Part shown: piece by piece, positions 1 to 10,222 of the stretch
Numbering within the stretch: the first letter of the stretch is position 1
How the letters are laid out: each line of letters starts with the position of its first letter
Source: Nematostella vectensis
Lineage: Eukaryota; Cnidaria; Anthozoa; Actiniaria; Edwardsiidae
Direction of reading: 5' to 3'
NCBI RefSeq assembly: GCF_932526225.1
Contig: NC_064037.1
Span: forward strand, 18,975,471-19,039,470
Length of the DNA: 64,000 nucleotides
Position numbers and translations under genes: made by a program
The notes under the pieces: model-generated
Databases searched by the model: none
The model's input: the letters and a program-made list of their open reading frames with translations, nothing else
Told to the model about the DNA's origin: nothing

Positions 1-61
1 TCAAGCAAGCCAAGCTGTCATTACGCCAGCCACTTCTATCACAGATAGTTGCTGATAATTT

Positions 62-108
62 ACAGGTGTAAAGCTAGTGTTAATACACTTTACACCTGTT
101 GACACAGG
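62..108 (+). repeat. Compound hairpin in each unit (shown for unit 1)
   Basis: ACAGGTGTAAAG (62-73) and its exact reverse complement CTTTACACCTGT (88-99) flank a 14-nt loop. AGTGT/ACACT inside the loop can extend the pairing in a slipped form. CCTGT (95-99) also pairs with ACAGG (104-108) across a 4-nt loop, so the right arm can choose between two partners. No T run follows, so it is not a bacterial-type terminator. Present in almost every unit; the left arm is damaged in units 38, 54 and 64. Confidence 0.9.
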
Positions 109-247
109 TTTCAATATAAAGTGAAAACAAAAGACGATTTCTCTCTCATGTTAGAGTACATTACTCCATGACACCACATAATGTTATGAGTAGCAGACTT
201 GTGATAAGGAAGAAGGACCTTTACAAAAGTGATAGGGGTTGGTGCCC

Positions 248-255
248 ACACGTGT
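248..255 (+). repeat. ACACGTGT palindrome (shown for unit 1)
   Basis: Eight-base perfect palindrome containing CACGTG, seen in all units checked. CACGTG is a core bound by bHLH and bZIP factors, but nothing here shows it acts as a regulatory site. Confidence 0.85.
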
Positions 256-311
256 TTGTGCAAGCCCTGGGCGTGACAGGGCGGACCAAAAAATTCTAGA
301 TAAGGCTTGTT

Positions 312-321
312 CTCTCGAGAG
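312..321 (+). repeat. CTCTCGAGAG palindrome (shown for unit 1)
   Basis: Ten-base perfect palindrome with an internal CTCGAG. It is broken in units 4 and 7 (CTCTTGATAG) and in unit 68 (CTCTTGAGAG). Confidence 0.9.
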
Positions 322-409
322 GCTCTTAGAAGTACCATATGCGGTCCAACCCAGAAGTTTTGAGACTTCCCTTTAACAAAGAACACTATGTGGACTATTC
401 AATACACCG

Positions 410-422
410 AAAAATAAAAAAA
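410..422 (+). repeat. A-rich tract of variable length (shown for unit 1)
   Basis: A5-T-A7 here. Types B, C, D and F mostly have a T-interrupted tract, while A and A2 have pure A runs of 10-12 and E has A9. The extreme is A14 in unit 69. Its length decides how the flanking open frames join, which explains the variable 75-, 87- and 99-codon frames across the array. Confidence 0.9.
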
Positions 423-610
423 CGAATACGACTTTGACAAGAGCCCAGAATTCTTCTAATCTGGCCATTGGCACCTGCACCAGGACTAGTCAGTTCACCA
501 GAGAATCAAAACCGAATACGATATTCAATGACTTCTCACAAACTTGTAAACCCAAAGTAGGTCGTACATGTATAATAAGCACATTTTTGGAAAAGCCTTC
601 AAAGTCCCTC

Positions 611-620
611 TGGCGACTCT
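611..620 (+). other. TGGCGACTCT motif, possible retrotransposon primer-binding-site remnant
   Basis: Ten bases match the start of the tRNA-Arg-type primer binding site that I recall from some plant Ty3/gypsy elements. The usual continuation is missing; an AT-rich tract follows instead. In most type A and F units the motif is changed to TGGAGACTCT. A chance match is quite possible. Confidence 0.2.
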
Positions 621-690
621 TATATTATATTTATATATAAAGTATTTCTGTATATATTGAAATGTATAAAGTATCTCTTATTATTTATTT
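621..690 (+). repeat. 70-bp AT-rich tract (shown for unit 1)
   Basis: Only 8 of 70 bases are G or C. It holds two copies of TATAAAGTAT (636-645 and 665-674) spaced 29 bp, an internal direct repeat. In most A and F units the second copy is altered to TATAATGTAT. Such tracts are common in satellite units and melt easily. Confidence 0.9.
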
Positions 691-760
691 GCGAGACCAG
701 ACAATGGTATACGTTAAATTAACAGCGGCAAAACTAGCAGTATGCATTTTTAAATTTCTC

Positions 761-777
761 GGAGTCCATTGAACTCC
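761..777 (+). repeat. GGAGTCC dyad (shown for unit 1, imperfect form)
   Basis: GGAGTCC, 3-nt spacer, GAACTCC. Many other units have GGACTCC as the right arm, giving a perfect 7-bp dyad with spacer ATT or AGT. Units 33, 34, 46 and 56 break it again with GGATACC. Confidence 0.88.
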
Positions 778-829
778 AGTGGTGCACTAGGCTCTAACTT
801 TAGGAAGCAGGGATTGCGATGGACATCAA

Positions 830-841
830 TTATAATTATAA
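830..841 (+). repeat. TTATAATTATAA palindrome (shown for unit 1)
   Basis: Twelve-base perfect palindrome lying inside the small open frame. Altered in unit 42 by CATCAAATAT. Confidence 0.9.
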
Positions 842-898
842 GGTGTATATCGTGAAAAAAAATAACCTGCATGGGCCCCTCTACCCGTTCGAGATCAA

Positions 899-910
899 AG
901 AACTAGTTCT
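899..910 (+). repeat. AGAACTAGTTCT palindrome (shown for unit 1)
   Basis: Twelve-base perfect palindrome with ACTAGT at its centre, about 20 bp before the unit boundary. I saw no altered copy in the units checked. Confidence 0.9.
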
Positions 911-931
911 AGCCAAATACAGGGCAGAGAT

Positions 932-1859
932 TCAAGCAAGCCAAGCTGTCATTACGCCAGCCACTTCTATCACAGATAGTTGCTGATAATTTACAGGTGT
1001 AAAGCTAGTGTTAATACACTTTACACCTGTTGACACAGGTTTCAATATAAAATGAAAACAAAAGACGCTTTCTCTCTCATGTTAGAGTACATTACTCCAT
1101 GACACCACATAATGTTATGAGAAGCAGACTTGTGATAAGGAAGAAGGACCATTACAAAAGTGATGGGGTTGGTGCCCACACGTGTTTGTTCATGCCCTGG
1201 GCGTGACAGGACGGACCAAAAAAATCTAGATAAGGCTTGTTCTCTCGAGAGGCTCTTAGAAGTACCATATGCGGTCCAACCCAGAAGTTTTGAGACTTCC
1301 CTTCAACAAAGAACACCATGTGGACTATTCAATACACCGAAAAAAAAAAACGAATACGACTTGGACAAGAGCCCAGAACTCTTCTAATCTGGCCATTGGC
1401 ACCTGCACCAGGACTAGTCAGTTCACCAGAGAATCAAAACCGAATACGATATTCAATGACTTCTCACAAACTTCTAAACCCAAAGTAGGTCGTACATGTA
1501 TAATAAGCACATTTTTGGAAAAGCCTTCAAAGTCCCTCTGGCGACTCTTATATTATATTTATATATAAAGTATTTCTGTATATATTGAAATGTATAAAGT
1601 ATCTCTTATTATTTATTTGCGAGACCAGACAATGGTATACGTTAAATTAACAGCGGCAAAACTAGCAGTATGCATTTTTAAATTTATCGGAGTCCATTGA
1701 ACTCCAGTGGTGCACTAGGCTCTAACTTTAGGAAGCAGGGATTGCGATGGACATCAATTATAATTATAAGGTGTATATCGTGAAAAAAAATAACCTGCAT
1801 GGGCCCCTCTACCCGTTCGAGATCAAAGAACTAGTTCTAGCCAAATACAAGGCAGAGAT
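932..1859 (+). repeat. Satellite unit 2 (928 bp, A 5' part, B 3' part)
   Basis: Type A marks up to the A tract (A11), then B-like GTTCACCAG, ACGATATTC, GGAAAAGCC, TATACG. GACTTGGAC is shared only with unit 5. Confidence 0.97.
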
Positions 1860-2789
1860 TCAAGCAAGCCAAGCTGTCATTACGCCAGCCACTTCTATCA
1901 CAGATAGTTGCTGATATTTTACAGGTGTAAAGCTAGTGTTAATACACTTTACACCTGTTGACACAGGTTTCAATATAAAGTGAAAACAAAAGACGCTTTC
2001 TCTCTCATGTTAGAGTACATTACTCCATGACACCACATAATGTTATGAGTAGCAGACTTGTGATAAGGAAGAAGGACCTTTACAAAAGTGATAGGGGTTG
2101 GTGCCCACACGTGTTTGTGCATGCCCTGGGCGTGACAGGGCGGACCAAAAAATTCTAGATAAGGCTTGTTCTCTCGAGAGGCTCTTAGAAGTACCATATG
2201 CGGTCCAACCCAGAAGTTTTGAGACTTCCCTTTAACAAAGAACACTATGTGGACTATTCAATACACCGAAAAATAAAAAACGAATACGACTTTGACAAGA
2301 GCCCAGAATTCTTCTAATCTGGCCATTGGCACCTGCACCAGGACTAGTCAGTTCACCAGAGAATCAAAACCGAATACGATATTCAATGACTTCTCACAAA
2401 CTTCTAAACCCAAAGTAGGTCGTACATGTATAATAAGCACATTTTTGGAAAAGCCTTCAAAGTCCCTCTGGCGACTCTTATATTATATTTATATATAAAG
2501 TATTTCTGTATATATTGAAATGTATAAAGTATCTCTTATTATTTATTTGCGAGACCAGACAATGGTATACGTTAAATTAACAGCGGCAAAACTAGCAGTA
2601 TGCATTTTTAAATTTCTCGGAGTCCATTGAACTCCAGTGGTGCACTAGGCTCTAACTTTAGGAAGCAGGGATTGCGATGGACATCAATTATAATTATAAG
2701 GTGTATATCGTGAAAAAAAATAACCTGCATGGGCCCCTCTATCCGTTCGAGATCAAAGAACTAGTTCTAGCCAAATACAAAGCAGAGAT
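1860..2789 (+). repeat. Satellite unit 3 (930 bp, type B)
   Basis: Standard type B. The tail marks CTCTATCCG and CAAAGCAG are shared only with unit 6. Confidence 0.97.
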
Positions 2790-3719
2790 TCAAGCAAGCC
2801 AAGCTGTCATTACGCCAGCCACTTCTATCACAGATAGTTGCTGATATTTTACAGGTGTAAAGCTAGTGTTAATACACTTTACACCTGTTGACAAAGGTTT
2901 CAATATAAAGTGAAAACAAAAGACGCTTTCTCTTTCATGTTAGAGTACATTACTCCATGACACCACATAATGTTATGAGTAGCAGACTTGTGATAAGGAA
3001 GAGGGACCTTTACAAAAGTGATAGGGGTTGGTGCCCACACGTGTTTGTGCATGCCCTGGGCGTGACAGGGCGGACCAAAAAATTCTAGATAAGGCTTGTT
3101 CTCTTGATAGGCTCTTAGAAGTACCATATGCGGTCCAACCCAGAAGTTTTGAGACTTCCCTTCAACAAAGAACACTATGTGGACTATTCAATACACCGAA
3201 AAATAAAAAACGAATACGACTTTGACAAGAGCCCAGAATTCTTCTAATCTGGCCATTGGCACCTGCACCAGGACTAGTCAGTTCACCAGAGAATCAAAAC
3301 CGAATACGATATTCAATGACTTCTCACAAACTTCTAAACCCAAAGTAGGTCGTACATGTATAATAAGCACATTTTTGGAAAAGCCTTCAAAGTCCCTCTG
3401 GCGACTCTTATATTACATTTATATATAAAGTATTTCTGTATATATTGAAATGTATAAAGTATCTCTTATTATTTATTTGCGAGACCAGACAATGGTATAC
3501 GTTAAATTAACAGCGGCAAAACTAGCAGTATGCATTTTTAAATTTCTCGGAGTCCATTGAACTCCAGTGGTGCACTAGGCTCTAACTTTAGGAAGCAGGG
3601 ATTGCGATGGACATCAATTATAATTATAAGGTGTATATCGTGAAAAAAAATAACCTGCATGGGCCCCTCTACCCGTTCGAGATCAAAGAACTAGTTCTAG
3701 CCAAATACAGGGCAGAGAT
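2790..3719 (+). repeat. Satellite unit 4 (930 bp, type B, chimeric joint)
   Basis: The 5' part equals unit 7 (GACAAAGG, TCTTTCATG, CTCTTGATAGG, TATTACATTT). From 3,669 it equals unit 1. The 10-bp palindrome around CTCGAG is lost, as in unit 7. Confidence 0.97.
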
Positions 3720-4647
3720 TCAAGCAAGCCAAGCTGTCATTACGCCAGCCACTTCTATCACAGATAGTTGCTGATAATTTACAGGTGTAAAGCTAGTGTT
3801 AATACACTTTACACCTGTTGACACAGGTTTCAATATAAAATGAAAACAAAAGACGCTTTCTCTCTCATGTTAGAGTACATTACTCCATGACACCACATAA
3901 TGTTATGAGAAGCAGACTTGTGATAAGGAAGAAGGACCATTACAAAAGTGATGGGGTTGGTGCCCACACGTGTTTGTTCATGCCCTGGGCGTGACAGGAC
4001 GGACCAAAAAAATCTAGATAAGGCTTGTTCTCTCGAGAGGCTCTTAGAAGTACCATATGCGGTCCAACCCAGAAGTTTTGAGACTTCCCTTCAACAAAGA
4101 ACACCATGTGGACTATTCAATACACCGAAAAAAAAAAACGAATACGACTTGGACAAGAGCCCAGAACTCTTCTAATCTGGCCATTGGCACCTGCACCAGG
4201 ACTAGTCAGTTCACCAGAGAATCAAAACCGAATACGATATTCAATGACTTCTCACAAACTTCTAAACCCAAAGTAGGTCGTACATGTATAATAAGCACAT
4301 TTTTGGAAAAGCCTTCAAAGTCCCTCTGGCGACTCTTATATTATATTTATATATAAAGTATTTCTGTATATATTGAAATGTATAAAGTATCTCTTATTAT
4401 TTATTTGCGAGACCAGACAATGGTATACGTTAAATTAACAGCGGCAAAACTAGCAGTATGCATTTTTAAATTTATCGGAGTCCATTGAACTCCAGTGGTG
4501 CACTAGGCTCTAACTTTAGGAAGCAGGGATTGCGATGGACATCAATTATAATTATAAGGTGTATATCGTGAAAAAAAATAACCTGCATGGGCCCCTCTAC
4601 CCGTTCGAGATCAAAGAACTAGTTCTAGCCAAATACAAGGCAGAGAT
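3720..4647 (+). repeat. Satellite unit 5 (928 bp, A 5' part, B 3' part)
   Basis: Copy of unit 2 in the trimer; A11 tract, GACTTGGAC. Confidence 0.97.
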
Positions 4648-5577
4648 TCAAGCAAGCCAAGCTGTCATTACGCCAGCCACTTCTATCACAGATAGTTGCT
4701 GATATTTTACAGGTGTAAAGCTAGTGTTAATACACTTTACACCTGTTGACACAGGTTTCAATATAAAGTGAAAACAAAAGACGCTTTCTCTCTCATGTTA
4801 GAGTACATTACTCCATGACACCACATAATGTTATGAGTAGCAGACTTGTGATAAGGAAGAAGGACCTTTACAAAAGTGATAGGGGTTGGTGCCCACACGT
4901 GTTTGTGCATGCCCTGGGCGTGACAGGGCGGACCAAAAAATTCTAGATAAGGCTTGTTCTCTCGAGAGGCTCTTAGAAGTACCATATGCGGTCCAACCCA
5001 GAAGTTTTGAGACTTCCCTTTAACAAAGAACACTATGTGGACTATTCAATACACCGAAAAATAAAAAACGAATACGACTTTGACAAGAGCCCAGAATTCT
5101 TCTAATCTGGCCATTGGCACCTGCACCAGGACTAGTCAGTTCACCAGAGAATCAAAACCGAATACGATATTCAATGACTTCTCACAAACTTCTAAACCCA
5201 AAGTAGGTCGTACATGTATAATAAGCACATTTTTGGAAAAGCCTTCAAAGTCCCTCTGGCGACTCTTATATTATATTTATATATAAAGTATTTCTGTATA
5301 TATTGAAATGTATAAAGTATCTCTTATTATTTATTTGCGAGACCAGACAATGGTATACGTTAAATTAACAGCGGCAAAACTAGCAGTATGCATTTTTAAA
5401 TTTCTCGGAGTCCATTGAACTCCAGTGGTGCACTAGGCTCTAACTTTAGGAAGCAGGGATTGCGATGGACATCAATTATAATTATAAGGTGTATATCGTG
5501 AAAAAAAATAACCTGCATGGGCCCCTCTATCCGTTCGAGATCAAAGAACTAGTTCTAGCCAAATACAAAGCAGAGAT
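4648..5577 (+). repeat. Satellite unit 6 (930 bp, type B)
   Basis: Copy of unit 3 in the trimer, with the CTCTATCCG and CAAAGCAG tail. Confidence 0.97.
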
Positions 5578-6507
5578 TCAAGCAAGCCAAGCTGTCATTA
5601 CGCCAGCCACTTCTATCACAGATAGTTGCTGATATTTTACAGGTGTAAAGCTAGTGTTAATACACTTTACACCTGTTGACAAAGGTTTCAATATAAAGTG
5701 AAAACAAAAGACGCTTTCTCTTTCATGTTAGAGTACATTACTCCATGACACCACATAATGTTATGAGTAGCAGACTTGTGATAAGGAAGAGGGACCTTTA
5801 CAAAAGTGATAGGGGTTGGTGCCCACACGTGTTTGTGCATGCCCTGGGCGTGACAGGGCGGACCAAAAAATTCTAGATAAGGCTTGTTCTCTTGATAGGC
5901 TCTTAGAAGTACCATATGCGGTCCAACCCAGAAGTTTTGAGACTTCCCTTCAACAAAGAACACTATGTGGACTATTCAATACACCGAAAAATAAAAAACG
6001 AATACGACTTTGACAAGAGCCCAGAATTCTTCTAATCTGGCCATTGGCACCTGCACCAGGACTAGTCAGTTCACCAGAGAATCAAAACCGAATACGATAT
6101 TCAATGACTTCTCACAAACTTCTAAACCCAAAGTAGGTCGTACATGTATAATAAGCACATTTTTGGAAAAGCCTTCAAAGTCCCTCTGGCGACTCTTATA
6201 TTACATTTATATATAAAGTATTTCTGTATATATTGAAATGTATAAAGTATCTCTTATTATTTATTTGCGAGACCAGACAATGGTATACGTTAAATTAACA
6301 GCGGCAAAACTAGCAGTATGCATTTTTAAATTTCTCGGAGTCCATTGAACTCCAGTGGTGCACTAGGCTCTAACTTTAGGAAGCAGGGATTGCGATGGAC
6401 ATCAATTATAATTATAAGGTGTATATCGTGAAAAAAAATAACCTGCATGGGCCCCTTTACCCGTTCGAGATCAAAGAACTAGTTCTAGCCAAATACAAGG
6501 CAGAGAT
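5578..6507 (+). repeat. Satellite unit 7 (930 bp, type B)
   Basis: Copy of unit 4 up to 6,456, then CCCCTTTAC and ACAAGGCAG. Its 3' part from 6,204 (TATTACATTT) is the source of the 3' part of unit 14. Confidence 0.97.
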
Positions 6508-7433
6508 TCAAGCAAGCCAAGCTGTCATTACGCCAGCCACTTCTATCACAGATAGTTGCTGATAATTTACAGGTGTAAAGCTAGTGTTAATACACTTTAC
6601 ACCTGTTGACACAGGTTTCAATATAAAATGAAAACAAAAGACGCTTTCTCTCTCATGTTAGAGTACATTACTCCATGACACCACATAATGTTATGAGAAG
6701 CAGACTTGTGATAAGGAAGAAGGACCATTACAAAAGTGATGGGGTTGGTGCCCACACGTGTTTGTTCATGCCCTGGGCGTGACAGGACGGACCAAAAAAA
6801 TCTAGATAAGGCTTGTTCTCTCGAGAGGCTCTTAGAAGTACCATATGCGGTCCAACCCAGAAGTTTTGAGACTTCCCTTCAACAAAGAACACCATGTGGA
6901 CTATTCAATACACCGAAAAAAAAAACGAATACGACTTTGACAAGAGCCCAGAATTCTTCTAATCTGGCCATTGGCACCTGCACCAGGACTTGTCAGTAAC
7001 CAGAGAATCAAAACCGAATAAGATATTCAATGACTTCTCACAAACTTCTAAACCCAAAGTAGGTCGTACATGTATAATAAGCACAGTTTTGGAACAGCCT
7101 TCAAAGTCCCTCTGGAGACTCTTATATTATATTAATATATAAAGTATTTCTGTATATATTGAAATATATAATGTATCTCTTATTATTTATTTGCGAGACC
7201 AGACAAGGGTATATGATAAATTAACAGCGGCAAAACTAGCAGTATGCATTTTTAAATTTCTCGGAGTCCAGTGGACTCCAGTGGTGCACTAGGCTCTAAC
7301 TTTAGGAAGCAGGGATTGCGATGGACATCAATTATAATTATAAGGTGTATATCGTGAAAAAAAATAACCTGCATGGGCCCCTTTACCCGTTCGAGATCAA
7401 AGAACTAGTTCTAGCCAAATACAAGGCAGAGAT
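6508..7433 (+). repeat. Satellite unit 8 (926 bp, type A)
   Basis: First unit of the heptamer. It is the only type A unit I saw with GAATTC. A10 tract; private ACAAGGGTAT. Confidence 0.97.
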
Positions 7434-8365
7434 TTAAGCAAGCCAAGCTGTCATTACGCCAGCCACTTCTATCACAGATAGTTGCTGATATTTTACAGGT
7501 GTAAAGCTAGTGTTAATACACTTTACACCTGTTGACACAGGTTTCAATATAAAGTGAAAACAAAAGACGCTTTCTCTCTCATGTTAGAGTACATTACTCC
7601 ATGACACCACATAATGTTATGAGTAGCAGACTTGTGATAAGGAAGAGGGACCATTACAAAAGTGATGCGGGGTGAGGCCCACACGTGTTTGTGCATGCCC
7701 TGGGCGTGACAGGACGGACCAAAAAAAATCTAGATAAGGCTTGTTCTCTCGAGAGGCTCTTAGAAGTACCATATGCGGTCCAACCCAGAAGTTTTGAGAC
7801 TTCCCTTCAACAAAGAACACCATGTCGACTATTCAATACACCGAAAAATAAAAAACGAATACGACTTTGACAAGAGCCCAGAACTCTTCTAATCTGGCCA
7901 TTGGCACCTGCACCAGGACTAGTCAGTACACCAGATAAATCAAAACCAAATAAGATATTCAATGACTTCTCACAAACTTCTAAACACAAAGTAGGTCGTA
8001 CATGTATAATTAGCACATTTTTGGAACAGCCTTCAAAGTCCCTCTGGAGACTCTTATATTATATTAATATATAAAGTATTTCTGTATATATTGAAATGTA
8101 TAAAGTATCTCTTATTATTTATTTGCAAGACCAGACAATGGTATATGTTAAATTAACAGCGGCAAAACTAGCAGTATGCATTTTTAAATTTATCGGAGTC
8201 CATTGGACTCCAGTGGTGCACTAGGCTCTAACTTTAGGAAGCAGGGATTGCGATGGACATCAATTATAATTATAAGGTGTATATCGTGAAAAAAATTAAC
8301 CTGCATGGGCCCCTTTACCCGTTCGAGATCAAAGAACTAGTTCTAGCCAAATACAAGGCAGAGAT
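7434..8365 (+). repeat. Satellite unit 9 (932 bp, type D)
   Basis: TTAAGC start, GCGGGGTGAGG, ATGTCGAC, CAGATAAATC, CTAAACACAAAG, ATAATTAGCAC, TTTGCAAGACC and AAAAAAATTAACC. Only units 16 and 38 are of this type. Confidence 0.97.
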
Positions 8366-9292
8366 TCAAGCAAGCGAAGATTTCATTACTCCAGCCACTT
8401 CTATCACAGATAGTTGCTGATATTTTACAGGTGTAAAGCTAGTGTTAATACACTTTACACCTGTTGACACAGGTTTCAATATAAAGTGAAAACAAAAGAC
8501 GCTTTCTCTCTCATGTTAGAGTACATTACTCCATGACACCACATAATGTTATGAGTAGCAGACTTGTGATAACGAAGAAGGACCATTACAAAAGTGATAG
8601 GGGTTGGTGCCCACACGTGTTTGTGCATGCCCTGGGCGTGACAGGACGGACCAAAAAAATCTAGATAAGGCTTGTTCTCTCGAGAGGCTCTTAGAAGTAC
8701 CATATGCGGTCCAACCCAGAAGGTTTGAGACTTCCCTTCAACAAAGAACACCATGTGGACTATTCAATACACCGAAAAAAAAACGAATACGACTTTGACA
8801 AGAGCCCAGAACTCTTCTAATCTGGCCATTGGCACCTGCACCAGGACTAGTCAGTTTACCAGAGAATCAAAACCGAATATTATATTCAATGACTTCTCAC
8901 AAACTTCTAAACACAAAGTAGGTCGTACATGTATAATAAGCACATTTTTGGAAAAGCCTTCAAAGTCCCTCTGGCGACTCTTATATTATATTTAATAATA
9001 AAGTATTTCTGTATATATTGAAATGTATAAAGTATCTCTTATTATTTATTTGCGAGACCAGACAATGGTATACGTTAAATTAACAGCGGCAAAACTAGCA
9101 GTATGCATTTTTAAATTTCTCGGAGTCCATTGAACTCCAGTGGTGCACTAGGCTCTAACTTTAGGAAGCAGGGATTGCGATGGACATCAATTATAATTAT
9201 AAGGTGTATATCGTGAAAAAAAATAACCTGCATGGGCCCCTCTACCCGTTCGAGATCAAAGAACTAGTTCTAGCCAAATACAAGGCAGAGAT
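8366..9292 (+). repeat. Satellite unit 10 (927 bp, type E)
   Basis: GATTTCATTACTCC, AACGAAGAAG, AAGGTTTGAG and a short A9 tract. Private GCGAAGATTTC and TTTAATAATAAAG. Only units 17 and 39 are of this type. Confidence 0.97.
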
Positions 9293-10222
9293 TCAAGCAA
9301 GCCAAGCTGTCATTACGCCAGCCACTTCTATCACAGATAGTTGCTGATATTTTACAGGTGTAAAGCTAGTGTTAATACACTTTACACCTGTTGACACAGG
9401 TTTCAATATAAAGTGAAAACAAAAGACGCTTTCTCTCTCATGTTAGAGTACATTACTCCATGACACCACATAATGTTATGAGTAGCAGACTTGTGATAAG
9501 GAAGAAGGACCTTTACAAAAGTGATAGGGGTTGGTGCCCACACGTGTTTGTGCATGCCCTAGGCGTGACAGGGCGGACCAAAAAATTCTAGATAAGGCTT
9601 GTTCTCTCGAGAGGCTCTTAGAAGTACCATATGCGGTCCAACCCAGAAGTTTTGAGACTTCCCTTTAACAAAGAACACTATGTGGACTATTCAATACACC
9701 GAAAAATAAAAAACGAATACGACTTTGACAAGAGCCCAGAATACTTCTAATCTGGCCATTGGCACCTGCACCAGGACTAGTCAGTTCACCAGAGAATCAA
9801 AACCGAATACGATATTCAATGACTTCTCACAAACTTCTAAACCCAAAGTAGGTCGTACATGTATAATAAGCACATTTTTGGAATAGCCTTCAAAGTCCCT
9901 CTGGCGACTCTTATATTATATTTATATATAAAGTATTTCTGTATATATTGAAATGTATAAAGTATCTCTTATTATTTATTTGCGAGACCAGACAATGGTA
10001 TACGTTAAATTAACAGCGGCAAAACTAGCAGTATGCATTTTTAAATTTCTCGGAGTCCATTGAACTCCAGTGGTGCACTAGGCTCTAACTTTAGGAAGCA
10101 GGGATTGCGATGGACATCAATTATAATTATAAGGTGTATATCGTGAAAAAAAATAACCTGCATGGGCCCCTTTACCCGTTCGAGATCAAAGAACTAGTTC
10201 TAGCCAAATACAAGGCAGAGAT
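9293..10222 (+). repeat. Satellite unit 11 (930 bp, type B)
   Basis: GAATACTTC and GGAATAGCC mark the B sub-group of units 11, 18, 24 (3' part), 40 and 43. Private CCCTAGGCG. Confidence 0.97.

Larger units (their letters stand above)
1..931 (+). repeat. Satellite unit 1 (931 bp, type B with A-like start)
   Basis: Type B apart from GATAATTT near the start. Private marks: GACGATTTC, GTGCAAGCC and CTTGTAAAC. The tail ACAGGGCAG is shared only with unit 4, as expected if unit 4 is the joint of the trimer duplication. Confidence 0.97.
819..986 (+). other. Recurrent 55-codon open frame across the unit boundary (shown for units 1/2)
   Basis: ATG at 819, TGA at 984-986. The product begins MDINYNYKVYIVKKNN and ends with ITDSC, with no match I recognise. 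An in-frame TAG lies six codons upstream. By my count it is intact at about 49 of 68 boundaries. Fifteen boundaries carry CAA to TAA after 38 codons; units 51 and 61 shift frame with an extra A; unit 67/68 shifts by a 1-base deletion; unit 65/66 loses the stop. In type C units TGC-TGA becomes TGT-TAA, still Cys-stop. I see no promoter or other support for expression, so coding is unproven and unlikely. Confidence 0.3.
881..3668 (+). repeat. Higher-order trimer, copy 1 (2,788 bp)
   Basis: Covers the tail of unit 1 to most of unit 4, type order A, B, B. I saw no difference from copy 2 over its length. Its limits are set by the chimeric joint in unit 4, not by the arbitrary unit boundary. Confidence 0.9.
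3669..6456 (+). repeat. Higher-order trimer, copy 2 (2,788 bp)
   Basis: Offset exactly 2,788 bp from copy 1. Identity ends at 6,457, where unit 7 has CCCCTTTAC while unit 4 has CCCCTCTAC at 3,669. Shared rare marks include GACTTGGAC in units 2 and 5, CAAAGCAG in units 3 and 6, and CTCTTGATAGG in units 4 and 7. Confidence 0.9.

Noticed and set aside
62-99. Hairpin as a rho-independent terminator
   Set aside because: No T run follows and there is no upstream gene.
99-120. TTGACA and TATAAA resembling a bacterial promoter
   Set aside because: The spacing is 10 bp, not about 17, and the context is a eukaryotic-type satellite.
111-386. 91-codon frame on the minus strand, recurring in type B units
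   Set aside because: It starts at GTG, occurs only where the repeat lacks stops, overlaps plus-strand frames and changes length with the unit type. No recognisable domain.
434-640. 68-codon plus-strand frame repeated across the array
   Set aside because: Starts at TTG, has no gene context, runs into the AT-rich tract, and is a periodic shadow of the repeat.
800-812. TTTAGG in CTTTAGGAAG as telomere-like repeat
   Set aside because: It occurs once per unit, is not tandem, and is mutated to TGTAGG in many type A units.
780-896. Pol III-like A box (TGGTGCACTAG) and B box (GTTCGAGAT)
   Set aside because: The B box misses its last C, the spacing of about 108 bp is too long for a tRNA or typical SINE, and no cloverleaf can be drawn.
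1269-1568. 99-codon plus-strand frame (also at 4,057-4,356)
   Set aside because: It exists only because an A11 tract joins two frames; one base more or less in the homopolymer breaks it, and other units do so.
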